DNA from: an uncultured Lachnospiraceae bacterium
GTDB lineage: Bacteria; Bacillota; Clostridia; Lachnospirales; Lachnospiraceae
Assembly (NCBI GenBank): GCA_903789615.1
Contig: CAIFEV010000001.1
Span: forward strand, 310,001 to 374,000
Reading direction: 5' to 3'
DNA: 64,000 nucleotides
Shown here: one piece after another, positions 10,679 through 19,224 of the stretch
Layout of the letters: the number at the start of each line of letters is the position of its first letter
Position numbering within the stretch: the stretch's first letter is position 1
The notes under the pieces: model-generated
Seen by the model: the letters and a program-made list of their open reading frames with translations, nothing else
What the model was told of the DNA's origin: nothing
Databases searched by the model: none
Translations under genes and position numbers: made by a program

Positions 10679-10701
10679 TATGATATCAGATAAATATCTG
10701 A
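10670..10701 (+). promoter_or_regulatory. Palindromic operator-like block over the SPFH promoter
   Basis: Two copies of the palindrome TGATATCA are separated by ATA at 10670-10688. They run into a 7-bp inverted repeat TCAGATA-AA-TATCTGA at 10686-10701. The block covers the -10 box and the expected transcription start. Inference: binding site of a dimeric repressor, possibly the ribbon-helix-helix protein encoded downstream in the same operon. Confidence 0.5.
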
Positions 10702-10745
10702 TTCATAAAGGAAATCATTTTGGAGATCCGAGAGGGAGAAAAGGT

Positions 10746-11768
10746 ATGAGCGAGAAGGTTTTGTCCGGAAAGAAAAACGGCATGCTGTTTCTTGTGCTGT
10801 GGAGCGGTCTTTACGCGGCAGGGGTGGCCGCATTTGCCGCCGGGATTGCGGCAGGCACGGAGGATTCACCGTATCTTCCGGTGTTTCTTCCGGGATTTAT
10901 CTGGATGTGCATCGGATGGATTCCGTTTCTGGGGCTGAAGGTTCTGAAGCCGCAGGAGGCACTGGTCCTGACGCTGTTCGGCAGGTATATCGGGACGCTG
11001 AAAGGAGAAGGATTTTACTATGTAAATCCGTTCTGCTCCGCGGTGAATCCGGCGGCGAAGACGCGCCTCGGACAGAGTGGCGACGTGGACGAGGGAAACC
11101 GGGGGAGTAAAATTATATTTACATCGGGAGCGTCAAAGGATGAGACATCCGGGTCCAGAAAGATTTCCCTCAAGGCGATGACCCTCAGCAATGCCCGGCA
11201 GAAAGTCAATGATGTGCTGGGCAATCCGGTCGAGATCTCCGTCGCCGTGATCTGGAAAGTGCGCGACACGGCGAGTGCGGTTTTCAACGTCGATAACTAC
11301 AAAGAGTATCTGTCCCTGCAGGCAGACGCGGCAGTCCGCGACATTGTGAAGATTTATCCATATGATGTGGCGCCGGGCATCGACACGACAGGCGACGGGC
11401 AGGCCGACGACGGAAGCCTCCGTGGTTCTACGACAGTCGTGGCCGAGCGCATCCGCTCGATGATCCAGAACAAAGTGCAGAACGCAGGACTGGAGATTCT
11501 CGAGGCTCGCATCACATATCTGGCGTACGCGCCGGAGATCGCAGCCGTAATGCTGCAGCGCCAGCAGGCGTCAGCTGTCATCGACGCCCGCAAGATGATT
11601 GTCGACGGCGCGGTCGGCATGGTGGAAATGGCGCTGGAGCGCCTGAAAGAAAATGGCGTCGTCGATCTGGATGAGGAGCGCAAGGCGGCCATGGTATCCA
11701 ATCTTCTGGTCGTTTTATGCGGCAATCACGACGCGCAGCCGGTTGTGAACTCCGGAAGTCTGTACTGA
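10746..11768 (+). CDS. SPFH/Band 7 domain membrane protein
   Basis: 340 residues. Two hydrophobic segments near the N-terminus (about residues 12-36 and 45-68) anchor a cytoplasmic SPFH (stomatin/prohibitin/flotillin/HflK) domain, visible as [18 protein letters not shown], then [19 protein letters not shown] and the helical [21 protein letters not shown] region. The family forms membrane-associated oligomers in lipid domains. The frame stays open upstream, but that part lies over the queA terminator and this gene's own promoter; the ATG at 10746, preceded by GGGAGAAAAGG, is the sound start. It is followed by a small RHH protein gene, a pairing seen in other Firmicutes. Confidence 0.88.
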   Translation: MSEKVLSGKKNGMLFLVLWSGLYAAGVAAFAAGIAAGTEDSPYLPVFLPGFIWMCIGWIPFLGLKVLKPQEALVLTLFGRYIGTLKGEGFYYVNPFCSAVNPAAKTRLGQSGDVDEGNRGSKIIFTSGASKDETSGSRKISLKAMTLSNARQKVNDVLGNPVEISVAVIWKVRDTASAVFNVDNYKEYLSLQADAAVRDIVKIYPYDVAPGIDTTGDGQADDGSLRGSTTVVAERIRSMIQNKVQNAGLEILEARITYLAYAPEIAAVMLQRQQASAVIDARKMIVDGAVGMVEMALERLKENGVVDLDEERKAAMVSNLLVVLCGNHDAQPVVNSGSLY

Positions 11769-11827
11769 AAATTCTGAAAATGCCCTCTATCGCGTCCGGA
11801 GGGCAGTCATCAGGTGGTGAGGTGTAA

Positions 11828-12019
11828 ATGAGTAAAAAGCAGGTGCCCCTGCGGCTGAGTGACGAACTGTATTCGGCGATTGCCGCATGGGCAGAGGACG
11901 ATTTCCGCTCGGTAAATGGTCAGATCGAATACCTGCTCACTGAGTGTGTAAGACAGAGACGAAAGAACGGAGGATATGTGTCGGATCATCTGGACGAGCC
12001 TCCGAAACTGGACATTTAA
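11828..12019 (+). CDS. Small Arc-like ribbon-helix-helix protein
   Basis: 63 residues. The opening [20 protein letters not shown] and the following [18 protein letters not shown] have the beta-strand plus two-helix pattern of Arc/MetJ-type DNA-binding proteins. It follows the SPFH gene by 59 bases with a GTGGTGAGGTG ribosome site. Homologues next to SPFH genes are sometimes mislabelled as PTS ascorbate transporter subunits; nothing here suggests a transporter. Inference: an autoregulator acting on the palindromes upstream of the SPFH gene. Confidence 0.8.
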   Translation: MSKKQVPLRLSDELYSAIAAWAEDDFRSVNGQIEYLLTECVRQRRKNGGYVSDHLDEPPKLDI

Positions 12020-12027
12020 CGGCGAAA

Positions 12028-12066
12028 CCCCGGCGGCTGTATCAAAGACCGCCGGGGGATGTTTTA
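12028..12066 (+). terminator. Terminator of the SPFH-RHH operon
   Basis: Perfect 9-bp arms CCCCGGCGG (12028-12036) and CCGCCGGGG (12049-12057), followed by a GATGTTTTA tail. Confidence 0.75.
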
Positions 12067-12102
12067 TCTGTCATGTGCTTTTAATAAAAGCACATGACAG
12101 AT
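12066..12102. repeat. 37-bp near-perfect palindrome between convergent genes
   Basis: Two 18-base arms, starting ATCTGTCATGTGC, are exact reverse complements around a single central base (12084). It sits between the RHH operon terminator and the stop codon of the minus-strand transporter. It could fold as a transcript-end hairpin from either side, although a clear T-run is missing. Confidence 0.7.
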
Positions 12103-12105
12103 GTG

Positions 12106-13335
12106 TCAGAACAGTATGATCAGGAACTGCGTCGCCAGTACGACGGCGATCAGGGCAACGGGGTAGGTGGCGGCATACGCGGAAGCCACTTCCTCGGAGC
12201 CGGCGACAGAGATCAGGGTTCCGAGAGCCGGGGTGCTTGTCATGCCGCCGGTGATGGCGGAGAGAGCGTTCAGCAGGTTCAGCTTCAGCACTCTGGTCGC
12301 GAAGAAGTATCCGATGATCATCGAGAGGTTTGTGATCAGGAAACCATAGATAAAATAGATGACCTTGAAGTTCTGCACGAACTGCGCGCCGCCGGAAACG
12401 CCCGCTCCCAGGAGGAACAGCACAAGGCCGAATTCCCGGAAGGTCTTGCAGGATTTGTCATTGGGCATCATGGATATGCGGCCGATGTGCCCGAAATGTC
12501 CGAAGATGAGAGCGGACAGCAGGCAGCCGCCCGTCGTCGTGAGAGAGAAGGTGGTCCCGTCGAAGCCTTTCGAGGAGAGCGGTATACGGATCATACCGAT
12601 TAAAATGCCGACAATGGCGGCAAGGCCGAACGGCATCATTCCGTACGGGTCCATCTCGATGAGGCGCGACTTGTCCACGCTGCGCCCCGAACCTCCGGAC
12701 ACCTCCTCGAGCTTGTGAAGCTCATCCGGAATATTGGCGTGCGTGAGTTTCGGGATGAGCTGAACGAAGAGAACCACGCCGATGACTCCGTAAATATAGG
12801 CAATTCCGTATCCGACGGAAACGAGGTCCTCATACTGCGCGGCAACCGTTGACTTGGCCGCGGAAAATGCCGGTGTGCTCGTGAGCGCGCCGGAGAACAG
12901 ACCGGCCACAATGGCAGTAAGGCGCTTCGGATCCGGCTCCCCGAGCGCCCGGCCGATCAGGATGCAGAGGATGGCCACGACCCAGCCGCTGGCGATGATG
13001 ATGAAGCCGAGAAGGACGTAGGATTTGAAGTTTTTCTTCAGGTTGCCGAAAAATTTCGGTCCCGCGATGAAACCGACGGAAGTCACGAAGAGAATCAGAC
13101 CGATATTCTCAATGATTTTCAGCGCGTCTTTTGTGTATGTGCCGAACTGCGCCTCTAAAGAAGGGTAGAACAGGCAGCCGAAGATGAGCGCGACGATGAA
13201 GACACCGGCGGTTCCCAGATCAATACCTTTGATCCGGATTCTGCCAAGTGCGAGCCCCAGTGCCGTGATGGCGAAGACGACGAACATCAGGTACGTGATT
13301 CCCTGAATCGAGATGACCCCTCCGAACAGGTTCAT
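12106..13335 (-). CDS. AspT/YidE-like membrane transporter
   Basis: 409 residues, about ten hydrophobic segments. It resembles the aspartate:alanine exchanger (AspT, Asp-Al_Ex) family: two related halves each carry a GLILFVTSVGFIAGPKFF / GLVLFLLGAGVSGGAQFV segment and a serine/threonine-proline motif (FSGALTSTPAFSAA and ITGGMTSTPALGTL). AspT itself has two central TrkA-C domains; here the halves are joined only by a short polar linker (about residues 195-235), so this is a compact relative. Substrate unknown; an amino or organic acid is likely. The ATG at 13335 follows a GGAGGTGG ribosome site and replaces a longer in-frame start. Confidence 0.82.
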   Translation of the reverse strand: MNLFGGVISIQGITYLMFVVFAITALGLALGRIRIKGIDLGTAGVFIVALIFGCLFYPSLEAQFGTYTKDALKIIENIGLILFVTSVGFIAGPKFFGNLKKNFKSYVLLGFIIIASGWVVAILCILIGRALGEPDPKRLTAIVAGLFSGALTSTPAFSAAKSTVAAQYEDLVSVGYGIAYIYGVIGVVLFVQLIPKLTHANIPDELHKLEEVSGGSGRSVDKSRLIEMDPYGMMPFGLAAIVGILIGMIRIPLSSKGFDGTTFSLTTTGGCLLSALIFGHFGHIGRISMMPNDKSCKTFREFGLVLFLLGAGVSGGAQFVQNFKVIYFIYGFLITNLSMIIGYFFATRVLKLNLLNALSAITGGMTSTPALGTLISVAGSEEVASAYAATYPVALIAVVLATQFLIILF

Positions 13336-13551
13336 AGAAAATCCACCTCCACATAAATGATATTTTTGAGTACGAATGGAATGAGACAGAAAAATCGTGG
13401 GATTCGACAAAGTCTGTCACATTTTTATCAATATGTTCATACAATAGCATAAATTTCAGCAGATTCAAAGCGAAATCAGCGGTGTACTCTCTGACAGATA
13501 CCGGATGCGTGTCAGACAGCAGAGAAGGCAGCAGGCAGCTGCGCATTCCGT

Positions 13552-13580
13552 TTGACAAATATTTTCCGTCAGGCTAAAAT
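13552..13580 (+). promoter_or_regulatory. Promoter of the RNase P RNA gene
   Basis: TTGACA at 13552-13557, 17 bases, TAAAAT at 13575-13580; the RNA begins about ten bases later. Confidence 0.8.
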
Positions 13581-13589
13581 ACAAGTCTG

Positions 13590-13968
13590 TGAGCTGCACA
13601 GGCGGTCGCGGCCGTCTTCCGCAAGGGAGGCGGGTGAGGAAAGTCCGGGCTTCGCAGGGCAGGACGCCGGATAACGTCCGGTGGAGGTGACTCCCAGGCC
13701 AGTGCAACAGAAAAGAAACCGCCTTTCCGCAAGCCGGAAGGGTAAGGGTGGAATGGCAGTGCAAGAGACTACCGCGCTTCAGGTAACTGTAAGCGGCTGT
13801 GTAAACCCCGTCCGAAGCAAGACCAGATTGAAAGCGATGCAGCGGCCCGCTGCGGTCTTTCGGGTAGGTTGCTTGAGCCTGCCGGCAACGGCAGGCCTAG
13901 AAAGATGATCGCCGGCCTCCGGGTGAGATTCCCGGAGCGCAACATAACCCGGCTTATCGTGCAGCTCA
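13590..13968 (+). ncRNA. rnpB: RNase P RNA (bacterial type A)
   Basis: Catalytic RNA that trims the 5' leader of precursor tRNAs. The ends pair as P1: GAGCTGCAC (13591-13599) with GTGCAGCTC (13959-13967). The universal core is visible: GAGGAAAGTCCGGGCT near the 5' side, ACAGAAA, GAAGCAAGACCAGATTGAA, the GGTAGG-TTGCTTGAG region and AGATGATCGCC near the 3' end. A consensus promoter lies just upstream. No protein frame in this stretch is credible. Confidence 0.95.
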
Positions 13969-13989
13969 TTTTTATTTCCGAAAAAAATC

Positions 13990-14034
13990 AAGCTTCGGCT
14001 GCCTTACGCGTCTGGCAGCCGAAGCTTACTTTTA
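13990..14034. terminator. Bidirectional terminator between rnpB and pyrI
   Basis: Perfect 14-bp arms AAGCTTCGGCTGCC (13990-14003) and GGCAGCCGAAGCTT (14014-14027). It is flanked by an A-run on the left (a T-run for the minus strand) and ACTTTTA on the right, so it can serve rnpB and the convergent pyrBI operon. Confidence 0.8.
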
Positions 14035-14060
14035 CTATATTAAAAGGAATGGCCTTTCAG

Positions 14061-14489
14061 TCAGTCATTCCAGGTGTACGCCTCGTCGCAGTACCTGCAG
14101 CGGTACACCTTTTTCTTTTCGTCGGTGAGCACGAAGACCTGCTCGAGTCCCTGTTCGATCGATGTGATGCAGCGGGGGTTGCGGCAGGCGATGACATTGT
14201 GGAGTTCCTTCGGCAGCGTGAGCTTCTTCTTCTCGATCTTCCCGTCCGTAATGATGTTGACGGTGATATCCGGATCCACGAATCCGATCACGTCGAGATT
14301 GACAAGATCCAGTCCGCCTTCGATTTTCAGAATGTCCTTGCGGCCCATCTTGCGGCTGCGGGCATTTTTGATGATGGCGACTTCACAGTCGAGCTTGTCC
14401 AGATGAAGGAAATTGTAGAGCTTCATGGCGTTTCCGGCTTTGATGTGGTCCAGAACAATACCATTGCTTAGCTTATCGACATTTAACAT
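14061..14489 (-). CDS. pyrI: Aspartate carbamoyltransferase regulatory subunit
   Basis: 142 residues. Regulatory chain of aspartate transcarbamoylase; it binds effector nucleotides in the N-terminal domain and zinc in the C-terminal domain. The four zinc ligands are visible as CRNPRC and CRYC. Family motifs include KLSNGIVLDHI at the start and GRKDILKIEG. It lies 14 bases downstream of pyrB, so both chains are made together. Confidence 0.95.
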   Translation of the reverse strand: MLNVDKLSNGIVLDHIKAGNAMKLYNFLHLDKLDCEVAIIKNARSRKMGRKDILKIEGGLDLVNLDVIGFVDPDITVNIITDGKIEKKKLTLPKELHNVIACRNPRCITSIEQGLEQVFVLTDEKKKVYRCRYCDEAYTWND

Positions 14490-14503
14490 GAGGGGATCTC
14501 CTT

Positions 14504-15418
14504 TCAGACAAGATCAAGAAGCGTGAGAATCAGCGCTTCGCGGACGTAGACGGCATACTGTACCTGGGTGAAATACTGCGCCCGCGGATCCTTGTCCACT
14601 TCGACAGAGATTTCATTGACACGGGGCAGCGGATGGAGGATGTACATGTCCTTTTTGGCGAGCGCGAGCTTGCTCTCGGTCAGAATGTAGAAATCCTTCA
14701 TGCGCAGATAGTCGTCTTCGTTGAAGAAACGTTCCTTCTGTACGCGGGTCATGTAGAGAATATCGAGCTCCGGGATGACGTCCTCAAGCTTCTCCACTTC
14801 CTTGTATTCGATGTTATGAGCGTTCAGCACATCTTCGCGGATGGAGTCCGGGACGCGCAGCTCCGGCGGAGAGATCAGGACAAATTTTACTCCCGGATAG
14901 CGGATCAGGGAACTGATGAGAGAGTGGACGGTGCGGCCGAACTTAAGGTCGCCGCAGAGGCCGATGGTGAAATTCCCGAGGCTTCCGCGCAGTTCGCGGA
15001 TTGTCATCATATCGGCCAGCGTCTGGGTCGGATGCTGGTGGCCGCCGTCACCGGCGTTGATGACCGGTACACGGGAGAACTGGGCTGCTACAGCAGGGGC
15101 GCCTTCTTTTGGATGCCGCATGGCGACAATATTGGCATAGCAGGATACAACGCGGATCGTATCGGCCACGCTCTCGCCCTTCGAAGCGGAGCTTGACTGG
15201 GCGGATGAGAAGCCCAGCACGGTGCCGCCCAGATTCATCATGGCAGCTTCAAAGCTGAGCCTGGTTCTGGTGCTCGGTTCATAAAACAGAGTGGCCAGCC
15301 TCTTGCCTTCGCATTTGTGAGCATACTGACCCGGGTGGTCCTTGATGTCTCTTGCGAGGTCAAGAAGACGGTTGGTTTCTTCGACACTGAAATCCAGCGG
15401 ATTAAGAAGATGTCTCAT
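14504..15418 (-). CDS. pyrB: Aspartate carbamoyltransferase catalytic subunit
   Basis: 304 residues. Condenses carbamoyl phosphate with aspartate in pyrimidine synthesis. Carbamoyl-phosphate binding motif [13 protein letters not shown], the loop [15 protein letters not shown], the [14 protein letters not shown] block and [10 protein letters not shown] are all present. The ATG at 15418 has a GGAGGG site ten bases upstream; the longer in-frame start lacks one. First gene of pyrBI; no PyrR binding site or attenuator was recognised in the short leader. Confidence 0.96.
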   Translation of the reverse strand: MRHLLNPLDFSVEETNRLLDLARDIKDHPGQYAHKCEGKRLATLFYEPSTRTRLSFEAAMMNLGGTVLGFSSAQSSSASKGESVADTIRVVSCYANIVAMRHPKEGAPAVAAQFSRVPVINAGDGGHQHPTQTLADMMTIRELRGSLGNFTIGLCGDLKFGRTVHSLISSLIRYPGVKFVLISPPELRVPDSIREDVLNAHNIEYKEVEKLEDVIPELDILYMTRVQKERFFNEDDYLRMKDFYILTESKLALAKKDMYILHPLPRVNEISVEVDKDPRAQYFTQVQYAVYVREALILTLLDLV

Positions 15419-15486
15419 GGTTCCCTCCTGTTTTTCCTGGGAGCTGATGGAAAACTCCTGACACACACTGCGCACCATTGTACAAC

Positions 15487-15513
15487 AAAAAAGCCGCAGT
15501 ACAAGACTGCGGC
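15487..15513 (-). terminator. Terminator of the lactonase gene
   Basis: Inverted repeat GCCGCAGT/ACTGCGGC (15493-15500, 15506-15513) with a T-run on the minus strand. The plus strand also carries a T-run beyond it. Confidence 0.75.
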
Positions 15514-15529
15514 AAAGATTTTTTTGTGT

Positions 15530-16591
15530 TCAGACGTTTGTCTTAAGCATGACCAGATTGTTCGGGGATGTGATATGAATCGGATTGCCGTTCATGATGA
15601 TCGTGCCCTTGTCGAAGTGAACGCTGAAATCCGTGATGGTATTTTCATCGGCATTCATGGACAGCAGATGTCTGTCATCCGGGAAAAGGCTGAGATACTT
15701 CGGAAAACGGCCGCTGATCGGAAGAGAGGAGAGAATCGAAAGAGTCCCTTTTTCCCTGTTGACTCTGTACATCGTAACGGTATTGCTCCCGGCGTTTGAG
15801 CAGAGCGCCATGCCGCCGTCCTGTGTGAAGACAAGATCATACGGCGCATTGTTTCCCTTGTTCTTGCTGCGGACCGTGAAGATGACCTGAACCGGCTCAA
15901 AGCTGAACCTGCTTCCTTCTTTTGTGTATTTGAATACGTCGATCAGGTTCTTGTTCTCGCAGACGACATAGGCAAACTTCCCGTCACCTGAGAAAATCAT
16001 CTGGCGCGGTGCGGAATCCAGCTGGGTGCGGATGATATCGACCAGCTTCAGGCGCCCGGTCCCGTAGTTGAACTGGTAAATCTTGATCTGATCGATGCCG
16101 GAATCGCAGGCGCACAGGTATTCGCCGTCCGGCGTGAAAGTACAGCACTCCACATGCGGGCTGAAGTTTCTGTCGGGTGTCATTCCGATGCCGCTGTGAT
16201 AGACTTCATCCGTGATGCAGTCCAGGGCGCCGTCATCGCTTATCCGGATGACTGTCACCTTGCCGTCGTGATATCCGGAGACCACCAGGTAGTCATCTGC
16301 GCCCGTCAGCGCGATGTGACATCCGCGCATACCGTTGATAGAAAGCGTGTTGATCATCTCGAGGCCGCCGTCCGGCAGGATGGTAAATGCGGAAACGCCC
16401 TCGTCACAGATGGAATACAGGAACCGGCCGTCATGTGAAAGCGCAACATACGAAGCGTTGTGGACCGTTACAGTGCCGTTTTCACGCGGAATGAGCCGCC
16501 CCGCAGCAACGTCCACATCAAAAATCTGAATACCGCCGTTCTTGTTCTGGCGTGTGTAACATCCCACGTAGGCTGTGTATTTTACAGACAT
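15530..16591 (-). CDS. Lactonase-family seven-bladed beta-propeller protein
   Basis: 353 residues, no signal peptide. Repeated propeller blades (for example YVALSHDGRFLYSI, CCTFTPDGEYLCAC, QMIFSGDGKFAYVV, DLVFTQDGGMALCS) match the PF10282 family, which includes 6-phosphogluconolactonase Pgl/YbhE. Its substrate here is not certain: the family also holds enzymes of other lactones. It is a single-gene unit with its own promoter and terminator, divergent from nrdR. Confidence 0.85.
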   Translation of the reverse strand: MSVKYTAYVGCYTRQNKNGGIQIFDVDVAAGRLIPRENGTVTVHNASYVALSHDGRFLYSICDEGVSAFTILPDGGLEMINTLSINGMRGCHIALTGADDYLVVSGYHDGKVTVIRISDDGALDCITDEVYHSGIGMTPDRNFSPHVECCTFTPDGEYLCACDSGIDQIKIYQFNYGTGRLKLVDIIRTQLDSAPRQMIFSGDGKFAYVVCENKNLIDVFKYTKEGSRFSFEPVQVIFTVRSKNKGNNAPYDLVFTQDGGMALCSNAGSNTVTMYRVNREKGTLSILSSLPISGRFPKYLSLFPDDRHLLSMNADENTITDFSVHFDKGTIIMNGNPIHITSPNNLVMLKTNV

Positions 16592-16626
16592 GCTTTTTTC
16601 ACTGCCTTTCTGAATATTCTGAACCT

Positions 16627-16655
16627 ATCTTAAACCGGACAGGAGCTCATTTCAA
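16627..16655 (-). promoter_or_regulatory. Predicted promoter of the lactonase gene
   Basis: On the minus strand TTGAAA (16650-16655), 17 bases, TAAGAT (16627-16632); start of transcription near 16620. Confidence 0.55.
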
Positions 16656-16688
16656 CAGGAAACTGGCCTGTTTACAGGCGGCAAATGA

Positions 16689-16717
16689 TTGACCGCATCC
16701 CGCGCGCAATTTATAAT
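16689..16717 (+). promoter_or_regulatory. Promoter of the nrdR-yqeG-aro operon
   Basis: TTGACC (16689-16694), 17 bases, perfect TATAAT (16712-16717). Confidence 0.75.
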
Positions 16718-16777
16718 ATGCATACAAAAGTATCACAATCCGGGTGTGTATTTAAGAACCTGCTTCGGAGGAAAAAT

Positions 16778-17239
16778 ATGAATTGCCCATATTGCGGTGC
16801 GGAAGATACCAAAGTGATCGATTCCCGTCCGACGGAGGACGGGTCGATCCGTCGCCGCCGCCAGTGTATTGTCTGCGGCAGACGCTTTACCACATATGAG
16901 AGACTGGAGACGACACCGCTGGTTGTCATCAAAAAAGACAAGACGCGCGAACCGTTTGACAGAAACAAAATTTACTCGGGTGTAGTGCGCTCCTGTTATA
17001 AAACGCAGGTGACGCAGAGCGAGATGACCAGGCTGACTGACGAGGTGGAGGCGGAGCTCCTGGCGATGGACAAGCAGGAGATCCCGTCGTCTGTCATCGG
17101 CGATCTGGTCATGAAGAAACTCAAGGCGCTGAATGAAGTGGCGTATGTCCGGTTTGCAAGTGTGTACCGGGAGTTCAAGGATGTTGAGTCCTTTATGGAT
17201 GAGGTCAGCAGCATGAAGGACAAAGGAGAGGCCAATTGA
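16778..17239 (+). CDS. nrdR: Transcriptional repressor NrdR
   Basis: 153 residues, normal length. Represses ribonucleotide reductase genes in response to ATP/dATP. The N-terminal zinc ribbon (MNCPYCG...RRRQCIVCGRRFTTYER) is followed by an ATP-cone (about 49-139; VVIKKDKTREPFDRNKI). The ATG at 16778 sits seven bases after GGAGG; the frame is open further upstream, but that part includes the promoter. It heads an operon with yqeG and three shikimate genes. Confidence 0.96.
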   Translation: MNCPYCGAEDTKVIDSRPTEDGSIRRRRQCIVCGRRFTTYERLETTPLVVIKKDKTREPFDRNKIYSGVVRSCYKTQVTQSEMTRLTDEVEAELLAMDKQEIPSSVIGDLVMKKLKALNEVAYVRFASVYREFKDVESFMDEVSSMKDKGEAN

Positions 17240-17769
17240 AAAAACGTGCAGGATGGATGACTACCGCCTATTTTCACTCCATATACTCCGTCGACTTTGA
17301 ACAGCTGTACCGGAGGGGATTTGCCGGGGTGATCCTGGACATTGACAACACGCTTGTGCCGCACGGGGCGAGAGCCGACAGGCGGGCACGGGATTTTCTT
17401 GAATATCTGCACGATCTGGGATTTGACACCTGCTTCCTGTCCAACAATAAAAGAGAGCGTGTGGCTCCATTTGCCCACGCGTGCCAGTCTTCCTATATCT
17501 GTAAGGCCGGAAAGCCGTCGGCGCGCGGGTATGTGCGGGCGATGAAGCGGATGATGACGGACCGCACGAACACACTGGTCGTCGGAGATCAGCTCATCAC
17601 CGACATCTGGGGGGCCAATCTGGCGGGAATTCCGTCCATACTGGTGGATCCCATCAACCGGCATGAGGAGATTCAGATCGTCCTGAAACGGCTGCTGGAA
17701 TGGCCGGTCCGGAAGGTGTACAAAAAGCGGTACGGCATGAACCGGTATGACCGTCTGTATACGGAGTAA
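17236..17769 (+). CDS. yqeG: YqeG-family HAD phosphatase
   Basis: 177 residues. HAD superfamily, class IIIA. Motif I is LDIDNTLVPHG, motif II is SNNKR and the acidic motif lies in VVGDQLITDIWGAN. Physiological substrate not established for this family. It starts at TTG 17236, overlapping the nrdR TGA by three bases, with AAAGGAGAGG upstream. In other Firmicutes yqeG sits directly before aroE, as it does here. Confidence 0.9.
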   Translation: MKKRAGWMTTAYFHSIYSVDFEQLYRRGFAGVILDIDNTLVPHGARADRRARDFLEYLHDLGFDTCFLSNNKRERVAPFAHACQSSYICKAGKPSARGYVRAMKRMMTDRTNTLVVGDQLITDIWGANLAGIPSILVDPINRHEEIQIVLKRLLEWPVRKVYKKRYGMNRYDRLYTE

Positions 17770-17797
17770 AACGCCAAAGACGGGGATTTGAGGAAAG

Positions 17798-18691
17798 ATG
17801 GAAATCACGGGAACAACAGAAGTTTACGGCCTGATCGGCAGCCCGGTCGCGCACTCGATCTCGCCGCTTATACACAATATGCTGGCAAAAAAAACGGGGC
17901 TTGACATGACATACGTCTGTTTCCCGGTTGCCGGGCGGGATGTAAGGGCAGCGCTGGAAGGCGCTTTTGCCCTCGGGATCCGGGGAATGAACGTGACCGT
18001 TCCGCATAAGCAGAGTGTGCGGGCGCTTTTATCTTCTGTTGACCCGCTGGCGGATGCGGTCGGGGCGGTCAACACGCTTGTCAGGGATGGTGACGGATTT
18101 ACCGGGTATAACACGGATGTGGAGGGATTCGCCAGAGAAGCCGCAGCCTGCGGCATTTTGCTGCAGGGAGCCGGTGTCGTCGTTGTGGGAGCCGGCGGAG
18201 CCGCGCGCGGAGTCTGCTTCAGTCTTGCAAAGGAGGGAGCGGGCCGCATTGTGATCGCGAACCGCACAAAGGAGAAGGCAGGCCGGATTGCCGATGCCGT
18301 CAACTCCTGGAAGGGAGAAACACTTGTCATTCCTGCCGGAATGGATATCCTCTCAGATACAGAAAAGCTGAAAAGTCTGGCCGGCAGCGGATATCTGGCG
18401 GTTCAGACGACATCGGTCGGCTTGTATCCGGACACGGAGAGCTCTCCGGTGGACGATCCGGAGTTCTTTGCGCAGGCAGCGGCAGGAATCGACATCATCT
18501 ACAATCCGGAAGAGACCCGCTTCATGAAGTACATGAGACAGGCCGGACATCCGGCGTATAACGGACTTCTGATGCTTCTGTATCAGGGAATTGCTTCGTT
18601 TGAGCTCTGGACCGGAAGGAAGGTTCCAAAGGAAGCTGCAGACGAGGTATATGCTGCCATGCAGCAGGAAATGGCGGGCAGAAGAAAATGA
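17798..18691 (+). CDS. aroE: Shikimate dehydrogenase
   Basis: 297 residues. Reduces 3-dehydroshikimate with NADPH. Substrate site motifs GSPVAHSISPLIHN and NVTVPHKQ (catalytic Lys), then GAVNTLV and GYNTDVEGF. The Rossmann loop is VVGAGGAARGV, with the NADPH-selecting NRT a little later. Its end overlaps aroK by four bases. Confidence 0.96.
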   Translation: MEITGTTEVYGLIGSPVAHSISPLIHNMLAKKTGLDMTYVCFPVAGRDVRAALEGAFALGIRGMNVTVPHKQSVRALLSSVDPLADAVGAVNTLVRDGDGFTGYNTDVEGFAREAAACGILLQGAGVVVVGAGGAARGVCFSLAKEGAGRIVIANRTKEKAGRIADAVNSWKGETLVIPAGMDILSDTEKLKSLAGSGYLAVQTTSVGLYPDTESSPVDDPEFFAQAAAGIDIIYNPEETRFMKYMRQAGHPAYNGLLMLLYQGIASFELWTGRKVPKEAADEVYAAMQQEMAGRRK

Positions 18692-19224
18692 AGAACATTG
18701 TACTGCTTGGATTCATGGGCGCCGGCAAGACCACGGTGGCAAGGGAACTGAACCGCATCGCGGGACTTGCGGTGATTGACACGGATGCTGAGATCGTGCG
18801 GGAAGACGGCCGCTCGATCGCCGATATCTTTGCGCAGGACGGGGAAGAGGCGTTCCGCCGGATGGAGACTCAGACGATGAAAAAGATCGCCAAAGCAAAG
18901 GGGACCGGCGTGGTTGTCTCGGTCGGCGGCGGGCTGCCGTGCCGGGAGGAAAACCGGAGACTGATGAAGGAAGCGGGCCACTGCTTTTACCTCAAGGCCC
19001 CGGCGGATGAGCTGTGCGCGCGGCTGCAGAAGGACAAAAGCCGGCCGGTCCTGGAAGGAAAGAGCGGAGACGACCTTAAACAGCATATTCTCCGTCTTAT
19101 GGCGGCGCGGGAAGCCTCATACATGGCCGCCGCGGATACGGTCCTTGACACCTGGGGACTTACACCGGCACAGACGGCAAGACAGATATTAACGATCATG
19201 CAGGAGAGGGAGAAGGACATATGA
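18688..19224 (+). CDS. aroK: Shikimate kinase
   Basis: 178 residues. Phosphorylates shikimate with ATP. Walker A GFMGAGKTT near the start, then IDTDAEIV, the FRRMET segment, the substrate-binding SVGGGLPC and the lid arginine region KDKSRPVL. Four-base overlaps on both sides (ATGA) mark a tightly coupled aroE-aroK-aroQ block. Confidence 0.95.
   Translation: MKNIVLLGFMGAGKTTVARELNRIAGLAVIDTDAEIVREDGRSIADIFAQDGEEAFRRMETQTMKKIAKAKGTGVVVSVGGGLPCREENRRLMKEAGHCFYLKAPADELCARLQKDKSRPVLEGKSGDDLKQHILRLMAAREASYMAAADTVLDTWGLTPAQTARQILTIMQEREKDI

Noticed and set aside
10605-10745. N-terminal extension of the SPFH protein
   Set aside because: It lies across the queA terminator and the SPFH promoter; a good ribosome site supports ATG 10746.
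13590-13970. Short open frames over the RNase P RNA
   Set aside because: The stretch is explained fully by conserved RNase P RNA structure.
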